A DNA stretch of 64,000 bases from Parasponia andersonii (taxonomy: Eukaryota; Streptophyta; Magnoliopsida; Rosales; Cannabaceae): NCBI GenBank assembly GCA_002914805.1, contig JXTB01000336.1:155465-219464 (forward strand), read 5' to 3'. The stretch's first letter is position 1, and each line of letters starts with the position of its first letter. Below are positions 13,216 through 30,736 of this stretch, one piece after another. Both the position numbers and the translations under genes were made by a program. The notes under the pieces were generated by a model. It had not been told where the DNA came from. It saw nothing but the letters and a program-made list of their open reading frames with translations, and searched no databases.

Positions 13216-15819
13216 TCGACATTACGCATTAAGTAGTGCTTATAATTGTATAATTATATTATATATATGTTGCATGGCTTAATATAATATATTATAGTAT
13301 TATGCTTTATGTAAGTAGTTATATATTGATGTAGATTCAGGTAGTCAGTGGTGTCAGTGGCGTAGTTGTAGTGGGCAATTGTGTAATTTCTAAGAGTAAT
13401 ACTACATCCTTAATCATGGCCACTTGCGTTCAATGCTTCTCTCCGTTATTATCAAAGCAAATACAATTTACTGTGCAATTAGTGTCAGCGAGTATTATTG
13501 ACTCCCTTCTTTTGGGGTAAAAACGAATAATAAACTACGGGAAAGTGGTGCATACCTCTATGTTAATAGCTTAATATCCAGTCATTGAGAAACAGAGAAG
13601 AATTAGAAACAGGATATCATACCTAATGCTCGGGATCAAATTTGATTATTTGACATTGCTTCCTATCAAAACTTGTTAGTTTCTTCATTATTTGCAACAG
13701 TGCTTTATTTGGCCGGTTGGAATATCTCAAGTTCGTATATTGTTGTTTATGAGTTTTTTGAAAGATATGGTATTCTTAATCGACCATTGGTATGTTATAA
13801 TTTAGAAAGTTTTAAATCCATCACATAATTGACTTAGTACATTCATTTTATTTTGGTTACAGTTTTTTCCATAAATAAAATTACCTTTTTTCCATAAATA
13901 AAATTACCATACAATACAATTTAATAGTCAATTACCCTAAGAATTATTTATAGTCCATGTCTTTTGTTTTTTTTTCAATAATTTATAGTCTAGAAGTTAC
14001 CTCACCAATTTTAATAATTTTGGAGAAAATTGCATATCTAATATTTAACAGAGAACGAGAAGATTGATGAAGTGGGTTGGTTCAAGTGATAAGAGTATCT
14101 ACTATCTAAGATTTCGGTCATAGGATTAAGTTATATTAGAAATAGACGTGAAAGTTTATTATCTTGATGGAGTGGGGTAGAGATTAGGTAGTAATAAATA
14201 TAAGTGGAAGTTATTAAAAAAATACAGAAAATGAGAAGATTATTACAAATGACTTATGAAGAAATCAAAATGTGCGTTAATGGAGTGTTTTAAGGCTAAA
14301 TATTATTTCTATTTTTTATTTGTCCCACTAAAACTATATTAAGGGATACGAAAGATTCAATGTCCAAAAAAAAAAAATGTGAAAGAAAGGAAAAAAAAAA
14401 AAAAAAAAAACCGCATTTTGGTTTTCAGATTGATTGTCTTTCGTTTTGATCCTATATATACCCCACAAAATACGTAACTTAATTACAAATATTTTCATTT
14501 AATCACTTATCAATTTCAGCAAAAAGAAAAAAGAAAATAACTTTATTAATTGATTATTGAACTTGGTTGGATTTAATCTTCACTTATTAATTGATTATTT
14601 AACTTGTTTGGATTTAATCATCTTGAACAATTTTCTCTCATGTTGATAAAATATTTCATTCGAAAGTTTTTAATTAATCCAATGGAGTTTGAGAGGCTGA
14701 GACTTTTCAATAAACGCAATAGCAGTAACCTCCTTTAATCTGCTTAGTGAACGAGTGACAAAAAGATGAGGGCAAAAAAATGTCACTTAGTACGTTCATT
14801 TATTTTGGTTAGACTTATTAACTGATTATTGAACTTGATTGTGACTGAATATGACTTTTAGTAATTTGTTGTGACTAAAAAGATTATCACTAAATATTAA
14901 TTTTTTTTGTAGTGATAAGGAAATTAAAAGTGAAACAGGTGAATTTATGAATATGGATATTTTTGGAACATGGAAAGTGTTTTGTAGTGATAAGGAAATT
15001 ACAAGCAAAACATGTAAATTTTTGAAGATGGATATTTTCGGAATATGGAAAATGTATAAAGAACAAGTAATTTTTTTTAATAATATATTTTGTGAATGAA
15101 AAAAAGAAAGTTTATGTACATAATCTACTTGGTGATGGAAATAGGGCTTCCTTATAACTTAATATATGTTTATTGATTTTCTACTTAAAAATATTACAGT
15201 AGAATATTGATAAATGAACGTTCGAATTAAATAATAATATTCTTTAAATCAAATTAATTATTTAGTTTTATTTATTTAATTTTTTTTCTATGAGATTATT
15301 TATTTATTTTTTGCCCATTGTGCCATAGCCGTTTATTTGGCGCATTCCAATGGATTTTATTTAAATGGATAATAGAATGAGTTATGTTCGAGCAAGCGGG
15401 AAAAAAAAGTCTATTTCTATTTGCGCCTAGTAAAAAGGAAAAAAAAATAAAAAAAAAAAAGGAAAAGTGGAAAGTGGTGGAACCTGGCAAAAGAAAAATT
15501 AGTTATTTTGTCATCTTATATTTACTATCGTATAAATTTATCCTCTCATTTTTTTACTTTGTATTTAAATGCCCTATAGATAATAAATTTGTTTTTTTTT
15601 TGTCCCCTCATTTTTAACTTAATATTCAAGTGCTTCTACAATAATAAAGTTGTTCTTCATTTACCTCATTATTTTTGACTTAGTATTCCAATGACCCCCC
15701 TAAAATAGTGAAGCTATTATTTTTTTACTCTCTTAACTTTAACATCGTTAGAAAATTGTTAATGAAAAATAGTCAAATAATCATTTTATTTTTTAAATAA
15801 CTAATTAATATCTTTTACT
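13216..15819. other. Intergenic with short tandem duplications
   Basis: I see no gene. Present are a perfect 23-bp tandem pair at 13863-13885 and 13886-13908, a roughly 41-bp tandem pair starting near 14543 (TTATTAATTGATTATT units), and an imperfect pair of about 80 bp at about 14905-15055 whose units begin TTTTGTAGTGATAAGG. Long A- and T-runs are common. The first 200 bp are probably the 3' UTR of the RDR gene, but no AATAAA is obvious there. Confidence 0.6.
14820..14914 (-). mobile_element. CACTA-like transposon terminus (fragment)
   Basis: On the minus strand the segment starts CACTACAAAAAAAA and runs into repeated short motifs of the TAGTCACAA/TTGTGACTA type, the arrangement of terminus plus subterminal repeats in plant CACTA elements. 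No matching opposite terminus or transposase was found, so only a fragment can be claimed. Confidence 0.3.
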
Positions 15820-16452
15820 ATTTTTTTATATTAGACATTTCTAAATAACTAGTTTTTATAAATAAATAAAAAGAAGTAAAAGAAAATTAATTTTTTAATG
15901 GTTATATATGTATACATAAAACCAAAAATAGACAAAATAGAGCAATTTTTGCATTAATTCATTAGTATCAAAATATTTTTAGAAGTTACGTAAAAATAAT
16001 TGCATATTTTTATATTCGAAAAACTTATTAGAAAATGAAATAACTATTTGCCCTCTTTTTTTTTTAATGAAAAATAGTCATTTCATTTCATGAAAATATG
16101 AAAATAAGAGGGGAAATAGTCATTTCATGAATTTTCCCTCTTATTTTCATTTCATGAATTTCATTAATGACAAAAATGAAATGATTATTTTTCATGAAAA
16201 ATAAGTGGATAAATAGTCATTTTATTTTCTAAAAAATTTTTTGGATATAAAAATATGTATTTTTTTATGTAATTTTTAAAAATATTTTGACACTAATAAA
16301 TTAATATAAAAATTACTTTATTTTATCTATTTTTTATTTTATATATATATATATAACCATTAAAAAATTATTTTTCTCTTACCTCTTTTCATTTATTTTA
16401 TTTATTTAATAGTAAAAACTTAGGTCTTTAGAAATGTCTAATATAAAAAATA
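15820..16452. repeat. Long foldback (inverted repeat) element
   Basis: The left arm (about 15820-16050) and right arm (about 16207-16452) are reverse complements of each other over some 230-245 bp, with scattered mismatches. Matching pairs include ATATTAGACATTTCT with AGAAATGTCTAATAT, and CATTAGTATCAAAATATTTTT with its complement at about 16283. The centre (16050-16206) again contains ATGAAATGACTATTT-like inverted copies. It has no coding capacity. It could be a foldback MITE and, if transcribed, would form a long hairpin RNA. I could not fix the termini or a target duplication. Confidence 0.75.
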
Positions 16453-18128
16453 TCTAGAAACGCTGTACGTTTGAGCTCGCATGGACAAACAAGAGCAGGA
16501 CTTCTTTCACCAACCGTCTAGTTGTAGAGAGCCCTGCATTTGCATGAGCCGACGTGTTTTTCTTTTTCTTTTTTGGGTCAAAATAAAAGAAAGTAGTAAA
16601 TTTATTTTTGGGGATATGTCTTCCTGTTTCAATGAATGAGCCCTCACTGGCTACACATGTATTTGGCTGATCCTGTTTAGTATTTATTCGCCACCACTTA
16701 TCAATACAATCTTTTCATAAATAGCTTTGTAAAAAATTTATGCCAACCCAACTAGAGTGAAAGTTTTGTATTGTACTAGAAAATTTCAAATCTTTTTTTT
16801 TCCCAGCTAAAAGACCATTTGGGTTAAAATCTCAATAATTTTTTCTCTTTATTCGCAACTTAGGAATGACAAAGGCAGATCATAAAGGTGCCCTCTTTTT
16901 TCTTTATGCATTATTGGATTGAACGATATGGTATTGGATATCCACTAAAATATTCTTCAGCCGATTTCCATTATCCATTGTGGGGCCTAACTATATAATC
17001 AATATATCACACTAAGAAACGCCCAAAATAGACTCAGATGGCTAAGATAGTGACAATGACACTCAAACGCCTAGTCGCTGGCTGCCATGATATACAATGT
17101 TTTAAGTGTTTGATATTTTCCATTTTATTTTAGAAATTCTAAATGCACTAGTTTCTTTTGCATTTTTTTTCACTCTATCCAGTTTTATGTGTATTTTAGT
17201 ATATGTATGATTCATTATATTCTTAAAATGTAAAACTAGATAATATAATTAACATATAAGATAATGAGAAAGAGAGAATGTAAAAAAAAGGTATAATGGG
17301 CATTTTTCTTTTAGTTTTAAGTGAGAAGAATAAAATGGAACACTAATCAAAATTAGTAAACACTAATAGAAGCATGAGATCTATACTTAAATTTAGACAG
17401 AATCCCCTTTGGAAAAAAAAAAAAAAAAGACAGAAGCATGAGGTCTATGCTAAAATTTAGATGTGAATTTCACGTGTTTATCAGTATGTTGTGCCAGGCA
17501 TGATTTACTTTTTCTTAAGACATTTCTTTTTAAGCGGCAAATATTAAAAGCTCGAACTAAAACTTATTAAATAACTTCTAGCACCACGTATTAATGGATC
17601 CCACGTATATATATAATAATACAAATGCGCGAGTTCCATGTAATCATATATAATAATACAGAGTACGTGGTATTAAGTCACGTCTATATTAGTCTTGCCA
17701 CTTGGTTAGTAGGCACCGAAAACCACATTTGTAACCTCAAACATATACTAGAAAAAAGCACATGTATGTGAAACGGGACACCCATTGGCACCAGAACGCT
17801 GACAGCTCCACTGTACACGTCCTTCTTATCTCTCTCTCTCTCTCTCTCTTCTATAATCTGTCCAAATTATCCCAAAGATTTGCCGTAATGAATGCTCGTT
17901 ACAGCTAAAACGGAATCCAAGCTAATTACTCAACTGCCCATAATGGCTACCCATATTGAACAAGAGTCGTTTTAAAATGGATTATACTCTTTAATAGCAG
18001 GGGGAAAAAAATATCGTTATTAACTCTTATAATAATGATGATTTAATTGATTTTTTAGGTGAAAAACGACAACACCCTTGTTCCTGTCTTATCTTTCTTT
18101 TTTTTTTATTTTGTTTGATTTGACTATG
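16453..18128. other. Intergenic, upstream region of the malic enzyme gene
   Basis: No gene seen. It contains a CT microsatellite at about 17829-17850, A-runs and a near-repeat of AGAAGCATGAGATCTATACT at about 17368 and 17432. Part of it presumably acts as the promoter of the gene that starts at 18241. Confidence 0.5.
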
Positions 18129-18140
18129 CGTTATTTAAGG
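18129..18140 (+). promoter_or_regulatory. Possible TATA-like element of the malic enzyme gene
   Basis: The AT-rich motif TATTTAAGG sits about 105 bp before the start codon at 18241. It is a weak match chosen mainly by position. Confidence 0.25.
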
Positions 18141-18240
18141 AGGGAAAAGTCCTGCTTCTTCGCTCAATAATTGTATGCATGTTCAACTTGGATTTATTCC
18201 AAGTATAGCACTAGCAGATTGTGGAGAGAGAGAGAGAAGA

Positions 18241-22799
<4,559 letters not shown>

Positions 22800-22906
22800 A
22801 CGGTCAGTCTCACTCTTATTTGGCAGTTTCTAGCTTTGTTTTGAAAGTTACCATAAGAGCGAGCTACATCACGGCAGTGTGTTCTTTGTTTCCATCATCT
22901 TTAAAG

Positions 22907-22912
22907 AATAAA
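22907..22912 (+). terminator. Candidate poly(A) signal of the malic enzyme gene
   Basis: AATAAA lies 108 bp after the stop codon, a normal 3' UTR length for plants. Confidence 0.45.
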
Positions 22913-23854
22913 CGTCTGAAAAATATGTATATAATGATCTTATGGTTTTTAAAGTGTCCCTCGTTGAGTAAGGATGCTTTTTGTATTCTAAACTCTATTG
23001 TGTTTAATAGCTCAAACTCAGTAGAATGTCACAAGTTTCTTTCCTGACTCTGTTTTACTAGTCCATTTGCTTTTGCTACTTTTTTTTTTCTTAAAAAAAA
23101 AAGTCTCCTCTTAGTTTAATTTAATCAAAAGAGATCATAATTCTGAGCACATTCTGATGCAACGAGCTAAGCAAACGTGGTAACTATCACCGGCATTTTG
23201 GAATATAATTGGAGGGNAAAGCTTTTTCGTTATCAACTCATTACGTGATTCAATTGTTTGTTCTTATGAAAAGGACGAAAAGGCTGCAATCTAGTGGGCC
23301 ATTATCTCTCCATACCATTGAAAGTGGGAAATCATTTCTTCCCATCTAGTCCGACTTTTTTCAGTTGGCTATATATATATATATGTATATATATCACCAT
23401 AATATGGTACGCCTATCAAGTCACACCGTTTATGGTCCGAGTTTCCTAACATCGAGCTCAAGTACTTTAGAACTAAGACAATATCTTCTTCTCAACTGGG
23501 GTTAAAATACTTCCAAGAATGCAGATTTTGCAATCACCTATCTCATTCAACGAAAATTGAAATTTGCTCGAGTTTTTGGCAGCCAGTTACGTACAAAAGT
23601 GACACAAAATTTTGGGTCAAACAGGCTATTAAATAAAAACCATCGTAAAGAATTCTTGGAATACATCTTTAAATTCCCAAGGAAAATGATGCCGAACCCA
23701 GAGAAGAGAAATATCCCTTGCATTACAAAATTGATACATCATTATCTTTACTTGATGTCGTAAAAAAGATTTATTGTTAGCTGTCTCTGAGCTCTCAAAG
23801 GATTCATCTCCGAATCCAAATGTTTGACTTGTGGGACTAGAAAGTAGGAAACCA
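22913..23854. other. Convergent intergenic region
   Basis: It lies between the 3' ends of the malic enzyme gene (+) and the dioxygenase gene (-). I see no gene. It contains an A/T run, one ambiguous base at 23217 and a TA tract near 23372-23392. Confidence 0.5.
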
Positions 23855-26492
23855 TTAAGTTTGATGCTCCTTGTATATGTTCAGATCAGCATGTGTATCC
23901 TTGTAGCGTTGGCCAAGGTAAGTCCGGCATAAGATTGGAGGAAACCTGACAAAAGAGAAAAAAGAATGTATTGAGAAACTAAAAGTAAAATGATGCGGTG
24001 AAAGATAAAAGGGAAGAAAATTAAGACTCATCATTTAAAACACAAAAATTAGCGTTCAGTCTGTGATGGGATGTGTCCCAACTAGTTGTACTCAACTACC
24101 AAGATCGAAATGCTGGCTTCCTAATAGATACATTCATCTTATGCTACTTGCTCAGTTTTTGTTACTAGTTTTGCCACAGTCACATACCGAGATCGGAGTT
24201 TCTTAACTAAGAAGGTATTACTTACTTGGGAGGATTTTTTTCCGATTTGCAGGTAGGCAAGCACTCAACAAGACAATCATGACTAGGCTCCACGAAGTAT
24301 GCGATCTGCGAGAAACAAAGATAAAAAGTTGGTATAACCTTGGTGTCATCTATATGTATATTCCTTGGAATTATACATCGTTTGAAAAACTAGCTAATAA
24401 AGACCATCGGAAGACACACACAAATATCACACTCAAAGCGAGATGTAGAAGAAAAGAAGCCTTACAGAATATCTCTCTTGACCATTTCCCAGGACTCTGT
24501 GCAATGTGGACCTAACCGAAAACAGAGAAAAGAAAAATTGGAAAACATGTGCAGTGTGAAGGGAAGCTAGTACTCAACTAACTATATGAAAATAAAATTG
24601 CACTTTGAAATACTTGAAAATACAGTTGCTCCAACGCTCCAGCATGTCACCAAGATTCACAATAAATGCTCTGTAATAAGTAAACAAAAGAACAGAAAGT
24701 CACCACTCTTGATTTTTTTTTCCCCTCATTTTTAAGTTTATATTTTGGGACTGAATCAGAACAGTAAAAATAACGATTAAACTACGAAGGCTATTCTAGG
24801 ACTAAAAGAATCACAAAACCACTCTTGGTCCAGTTACTAACCCTTTCACTGGTGCGACATACTCCCATACTTGAGGTTTAGCATCCTTGTCCTTGCATAT
24901 CTATAACAGAAAATTTAAAAGAAACAAAAAAATGGAGTCAGGAACCAAATTATGGGAATGATAGTAGATTTATCATACAGCAGTGAGCAGCATACTTACT
25001 TGGAGACCTACAACATCATCAGTAGCCAAAAGGGTTATCAAGCCATAGTCTGAATGAGCTCCAGCTCCAAATATTCCTTTTGAAGGATCAGAAGTGACTT
25101 GACCTACACAAGCAATTGCATTAATATACGAATTTTGCTCATGATTAGCTAAGTAATGAAGTTGAAAACTCATGACTGAGTTTTCACCTCCATAATGAAG
25201 TAAGCGCAAAGTTGCAATTGGCTTGCCGAGCATTTCCGGCTTATCAAAGAAATTATCGTCCAGACCCAGAGCAAGAGCTATGATCCTTGCAACCCCTCTA
25301 GCCACGTCCCTAAATCCACATGAAGCTTAATTTAATGCATTAGAAAAACAAAAAACGAAAATGAACATCACCAGACACTTTTAAAACCCATGCACTTATC
25401 CTGAGTGGTCAAAGATTCAGGAGGAAATCAACCTAATCTAACATATAAAGTTAGTACTTTTCAACATGAGATCACAAAGTTCTAATATAAATAGTCACAT
25501 GTGAACTTGGAAAGAACAGCAATTCGACTTGTCACGTAAGCACACACACTTACAATGCCTCTCGATGGAATCTCTCCATAGTCTCCCTCCAGTATGGCAA
25601 TTGATCTAAAACGGCAATGAAAAGAGTTCGAGAAAAATCAGTAAGATGTTTTTATTACATAAAGACCTAATGCAAAAAACAAGAGCAATACAAAAAACAT
25701 CAATTAAGATATAGAACATTACTGGACCATGTCACTCTCTTGTAAGAATAAATCAGCAAATAGCTTCTACTTGTCAACTAGTTACCTCGTTCAGGCCAAA
25801 CATTAGGTCCATAAAATGGCTTTTCTGCTTCTGGGTCATCTTCAGGTACCTCAACGCCTATGTAGTACCCCTCTTTGTAATCTCCTACTTCAACAAATTA
25901 TAAAACAAAACCAAAATCCAAAAACCAAAATCTCAATCATATAATATATATATATATATATATATTTAAAAAAGAGAAAAATAAAAACAACTGCTCTATG
26001 ATCCCTTAATCATACAAACCCGAAAGAAAACCAAAAAAGGGTCAATTAAAAGATACAAAAACAGACCATGAACTTGGTTTTCAGGATCAAGATGCTCATC
26101 AAGAACAGGGGTATAACCCCTGTTCTTCTCATTCCTCAAAAGCTTCATTTTCGCACTCAATTGCAAATCGAAAAACTTCTTGCTCTGAGCAAAAACCTCC
26201 TCCATGAATCCCTGGCTTATTCCATGATTCACCACGTAGAAAAAACCACAATCCAAACAAGCCTAAACCCAGAACAATATCAAATTCATAGACAAAAAAG
26301 AAGTATTAAACTTTACTCGATTAAACGTAGAAAAGAGTCAACAATTATTAATGATTGCCTTTAATCGAACAGAAGCTATGCATAGTAAACCTGTTTGAGC
26401 AGAGAGACGGATTGTTCGATATCAGGGTTGGAGAGATCGATACAGTTGAGCGCAGAGAAATTTGCACAACCATCCACGATTCCGTTTTCCAT
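23855..26492 (-). CDS. 2-oxoglutarate/Fe(II)-dependent dioxygenase
   Basis: Uses 2-oxoglutarate, O2 and Fe(II) to oxidise a small molecule; the substrate cannot be told from sequence. Eleven exons in phase give 335 aa: 26391-26492, 26067-26262, 25786-25884, 25554-25605, 25188-25309, 25000-25103, 24842-24900, 24614-24670, 24466-24511, 24226-24305, 23855-23945 (5' to 3' on the minus strand). The N-terminal DIOX_N part carries CGFFYVVNHGIS. The iron triad is His207, Asp209 (AHSDYG) and His268 (STLHRVLGNG), and Arg277-x-Ser279 (ERYS) binds 2-oxoglutarate. The blocks RNEKNRGYTPVLDE, DYKEGYYIGVEVP, FIVNLGDMLERWSN and FVEPSHDCLVECLP place it in the isopenicillin-N-synthase-like group of plant dioxygenases of unknown substrate, not among ACC oxidases or gibberellin oxidases. 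Exon 25000-25103 starts with a slightly long Q-V-T-S-D-P block, but the reading frame is kept. All catalytic residues are present. Confidence 0.93.
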
Positions 26493-26713
26493 TTCCAGAG
26501 AAAAACCTGAATTTCCTGTTGAAACTCGAGAATGAAAGGAAAATTCTCTTTTCTTTTTCTCTTATTTTCTTTCCAACCAAACACGAAAAAAAGTTTTCCG
26601 AGGATGGAATTCTGAGGACCCTTTTTTTCGCTTTTTCTTACCAACGCGGCAACACCCAGTGACGAGCTACGTCGTTTTCAGTGTTTTTCTTGGCTGCAAT
26701 GGATTTTCGATTT

Positions 26714-26730
26714 ATGTCTTTTATATATAT
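26714..26730 (-). promoter_or_regulatory. TATA region of the dioxygenase gene
   Basis: On the minus strand a TATATATATATAAAAG run lies about 225 bp upstream of the start codon at 26492. It is compatible with a TATA box, but it is also part of a TA-rich tract, so the call is weak. Confidence 0.3.
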
Positions 26731-28308
26731 ATATATAATTATATATAATTTTTTTTGAAAAAGAAATAAATAGTAAAAGAAAATGTTTTTTCTGGTTGAT
26801 TAGACACGTGGAATTTTAAGCATATTCCTCACCAATGAAACAATTAAATAATCAACGTACAATACAAATTAAAGTGACAAAAGCAAAAAGAGCACCAAAA
26901 TTAAATAAGAATTAGAGAAAAGGTAATGGAAGTAACACTTATTGCCTAGTTGAATTTGGTCTCCGTTTTGTTGCCACAAGTCAAAATTGACGTCTTTTTT
27001 GTTTTGTTTTTTTTTTTTTTTGGCTAATACAAGTCGAGATAAGTTCCGAAGAAGAGTACTGTGGGAGACTCGTCCCCAGTTAAAAAAGCATTATTTTCTA
27101 TCATAAAAAATACAAGATTTAATCAAGAAATCCACGGTTAAATCTATTTTACATTGATATGATTAAATAATTTTTTAATAAATTATATTAAATAATTATT
27201 TTTTAAAAAATATTTTTTTTATAAATTTTTCGTAGATAAAATAAAAAAAATATAAAGATAATGAATTAGTTTCTCTTACTATAATAAAATTTAATTAAAA
27301 AAAATCGAATAAATTAACAATTATATTATTTATATATGTTTTGACCCATCAATTAATACATCATTTTTATTAAACAAGTGATATACAGGTTAACAAGTTA
27401 ACGACACGATTTAATTAAGTTAAACACAATACGATACATATTATCATCCCTTATTTTGTGTCAAAGAACAAATTAAATTAAAATATGTTGTGATTTTCAA
27501 CTATATTTTATATCCAAAATATAATTTAAAGAGATCTAAGTTAATAATACTTAGTTAATGCGGGATCCACATGAATCTTAGATACCATGAAAGTAAATTA
27601 GTAATGCATCTAGCATATATGGTGCCGTCGTGTTTGATACGTCGCAGTAAATATTGTATTGTACAGTATAATGCAATGTTTGGTGGTAAACTTCTATAAC
27701 ATAACTTATTATGACACATTCAAATAATAAGGTAAATGCTCTATTAGTAAATTAATAATGTTAAATATGTCACCTCATATTTTACCGTTTTAATACTTTT
27801 TTTATGTATTACATGATTTGTCACTATATAATTGGTGAATAATATTCAACCTATTTATGATAAATTTTAATTCACAAGTTGAATTATAATAACTTATTTA
27901 CCACTTCGAGTAGTATTAAAATAGTATTAAACCTAGCACTATTCATTAGCAAATACATCTAAAAATAGGTGTATAGTATTACATTATATTTGTATTTTTC
28001 TCACACTCCTGATTCACTATTCTCGTTCTCTCTTCTCATTGTTCCTCTGTCCTTGATTTGTAGTGTCATTTTCTCTCATCACTTTCTATCTCTTAATCAT
28101 CTCACTTTCTATCTTATTATTTTTTTATCAGTTGATTATTTATAAAACTCAATATAATTGGATTTGTTTTACACCAAGAAGTCTACTAATAGCTTCACAG
28201 TGAAAATAGGTCTTATTCATGAATTTCAACAAAATTAACCCTCAATATTACCAATACACTAATTAAAATGCTCAAATATTCTTATTGAAACAATAGTTTT
28301 CCAAATAT
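26731..28308. other. Intergenic, AT-rich
   Basis: No gene recognised between the dioxygenase promoter and the retrotransposon. Long A/T runs dominate. Confidence 0.5.
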
Positions 28309-28313
28309 CTTCA

Positions 28314-29113
28314 TGTGGGGCCCGCTCCTAGATCATGTACCACATGAACGACTAAGTGGCGGAACAAGTCACAGGGGGCACACCGTCCGACACGTGTCCA
28401 GAAGGACCGCTTAAAAGTCATACGAATCACAAATGATATCGTATGAGCCCGTAGGTTGTCGGAGGCTAGAGCCGAATCCATCCCAGACCCTGGACGGATT
28501 TGGCCCAGTCTAATTCTTACCTCGACAGCTGGGGGTCAAGAGCTTCGAGGATCTTCCACCATAAGATCATTGGAGATAGTGCACTACTCCAGACCCAGAC
28601 AGGGCATTTAATGCAATCCTGGGTAGATGTGCGCATTGGGCAGACTGTCCTAATAGGACGGCGGTTTGTCAAAGTCTCGCCCCTACCAGGCTCGAGCCCC
28701 AAGGGACGACGAAAAGTAAGTCACAACGATGCAAGGAAAATTACGGTAACCACGGCCTGTAATTTCTGGAGTAAGTCATGATGAGAAAAGATACTTGATC
28801 ATGGGATTGAGAGCTAGAAGGTTCTCAGTTCCAGGACTAAATATATATGAGCCATGCGTCCCCCTGAGGATACACACACAGAGAGATATATAAAACTTTA
28901 TAAGCAAGAAAAAAAATTTAATCTTTGCTACTCAATCTCAGGGATAAATATCTGACTTAAGCATTGGAGAGTCTTTGCAGGTGGCCACCCCTGCCTCTCC
29001 AATCTGACCTGAAGTAAAAAGCACTCTGGGATAGTGAGGATATGTGGACAGTTGATAGATATAGCATCAACAGTTCGGAGACACGTAGACAACTGGTAAG
29101 AATTGCACCAATA
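28314..29113 (+). repeat. 5' LTR of element 1
   Basis: Begins TGTGGGGCCCGC directly after the target duplication and ends CACCAATA just before the PBS region; 800 bp. In the first 107 aligned bases there are nine differences from the 3' LTR and all are transitions. The stretch around 28839-28852 (CTAAATATATATG) is a likely TATA region, and a CT-poor R/U5 with A-runs follows. Confidence 0.92.
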
Positions 29114-29116
29114 GTT

Positions 29117-29134
29117 TGGCGCCGTCTGTGGGAA
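29117..29134 (+). other. Primer binding site of element 1
   Basis: TGGCGCCGTCTGTGGGAA lies 3 bp after the LTR end. The TGGCGCC start is that of tRNA-complementary sites in many plant Ty3/gypsy elements. I did not establish which tRNA it matches over its full length. Confidence 0.7.
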
Positions 29135-29166
29135 ACAAAGAGTGCTAGAGAAAGAGTAAGAGTCTC

Positions 29167-30736
29167 ATGACCGTGCTCTCCTCGAACAAAAAAGTCATAC
29201 GACAAAGGATGACACCCTCAAGAATGACAACAAGAAGCACATGTCCCGACGCCGAAGGAAGCTCCCGAGAAGTGCGACCCAGTCTGGAACAAAAGCTAGA
29301 CCAAATGCTTACCGCCTTAATAGAAGCAAACAGAAAGGCGGAGGTGGCTCATGAGGCCATCCTGAGTTTGAAAGATGAAGTCGTAGAAGTTCATAGAGAT
29401 AATGCCCGCTTTGAGGGGCTGTTGGCAAGCAAGGCTAGAAGCGGGCAAATGGAGGACTTCGATGAGAAGGTCCAGCAAGAGTCTAAGGGTTAGCAACTGC
29501 CAAGGGAAGTCCCTGCCCCATCCAGATCGCGAATGCAGGGGGAACGACAAAGTTAGACAAGGCCCTTCTAGGTGGGATCGACAGTGGACAGACGACACCA
29601 GGAGAGCCCAAAAGGTGCACTTCCTAACTGGAAACAGGTGATGATGGTGGAGCTGAGTAAGAGGCTCGGGCCTTATCACAGCCAGACCCCCGATGATCTG
29701 GCAGAATAGACCGTGCATGGGATCAACCGAACGGCCTTCGTCGATTGGATCCAGCGGGAGCCCAAGCCGAAAGACTTCACGACCTCGACCTTCAGACCGT
29801 TCGAGGGAAAGACCGACCTCCTCGACCACATATACCAGTTCTAGTAGAAGATGGCCATAGAAACTAAGGATGAAGCTGTGACCTGCAAAGTCTTTTCCAC
29901 CACCCTGGCAGGGCCAGCCCTGTTATGGTTCAAGCAACTCTCAGAGAAGCCTATAAACGGGTTTGAAGATTTTTGCAAATTTTTCTTAACACAATATGCG
30001 GGCGTCCGGAGGCAGCAGAAAACCATGCGAGACTTAGATCAGTTGGAGTAATCTGTGAAGAGTCTCCAAGAGAATATTTGTCGTGTTTCCTAGAGATAAT
30101 ATCCTTAGTGCACAATGCCGACTCGGCCCAAGCCGCGAGCTCGTTCGTTAGGGGCCTATAGCAAGGATCGATGCTGTCGGACCATCTGCTCTTGAATTTG
30201 CCATATGACATGACAGACGTCTAGGCAAAATCGGAAGGGGTATTTAGGATGCTAGAGAGTCACCAGAAAGCGCCCAAAGCCTCCGCTACGATAACAATAA
30301 TGCCGGCGCAAACTCTAGTCATGTAAGAAGTAAAGAGGCCTGTGCCAGCCCAGGGGCCAGCTCCAAAGCAGGAGCCCCAACCCAAGCTTGTCAAGAAAGC
30401 GGCAAGAGGAGGAAAAAGTTTAAGGACCTTTTTCCAAAGTACGAGCTCAACATGCCGATCGATGTGATCTACCTCCAGAACAGAGACATGGGCATTTTCA
30501 AATATCCCCCCAAGTCTGGCATTCCTGACCACATGAAGAACAGGAGCAGGTACTGCCAATTCCACAAAAATTAGGGGCATAATACCATCCACTGCCGTAG
30601 CCTTTACATGCAGGTTATGATGGCGATTCAAGCCAGCAAGTTGAAGCAATATATGAAAATGGGTGAAAACTAGTCCAAGGGGGATGCCGCTAGGCTGGAA
30701 AAAGGAAAGCAGACCCAAGCCTCTAAGTCAGGAGAG
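29167..30736 (+). pseudogene. gag of element 1 (broken)
   Basis: Structural capsid protein of the retrotransposon. The start ATG at 29167 opens a 108-codon frame with a coiled-coil-like stretch. The capsid core is recognisable at about 29740-30240 (FRPFEGKTD, AGPALLWFKQL, FEDFCKFFLTQYA, SLVHNADSAQAASSFVRGL), spread over two frames with stops at about 29843-29848 and 30050. A CCHC zinc knuckle (Y-C-Q-F-H then G-H-N-T-x-x-C) lies at 30551-30595 and carries an in-frame TAG at 30572-30574. It cannot make a full protein. Confidence 0.85.

Noticed and set aside
28500..28781. 93-codon frame inside the 5' LTR of element 1
   Set aside because: It is not kept intact in the 3' LTR, so it is chance coding potential.
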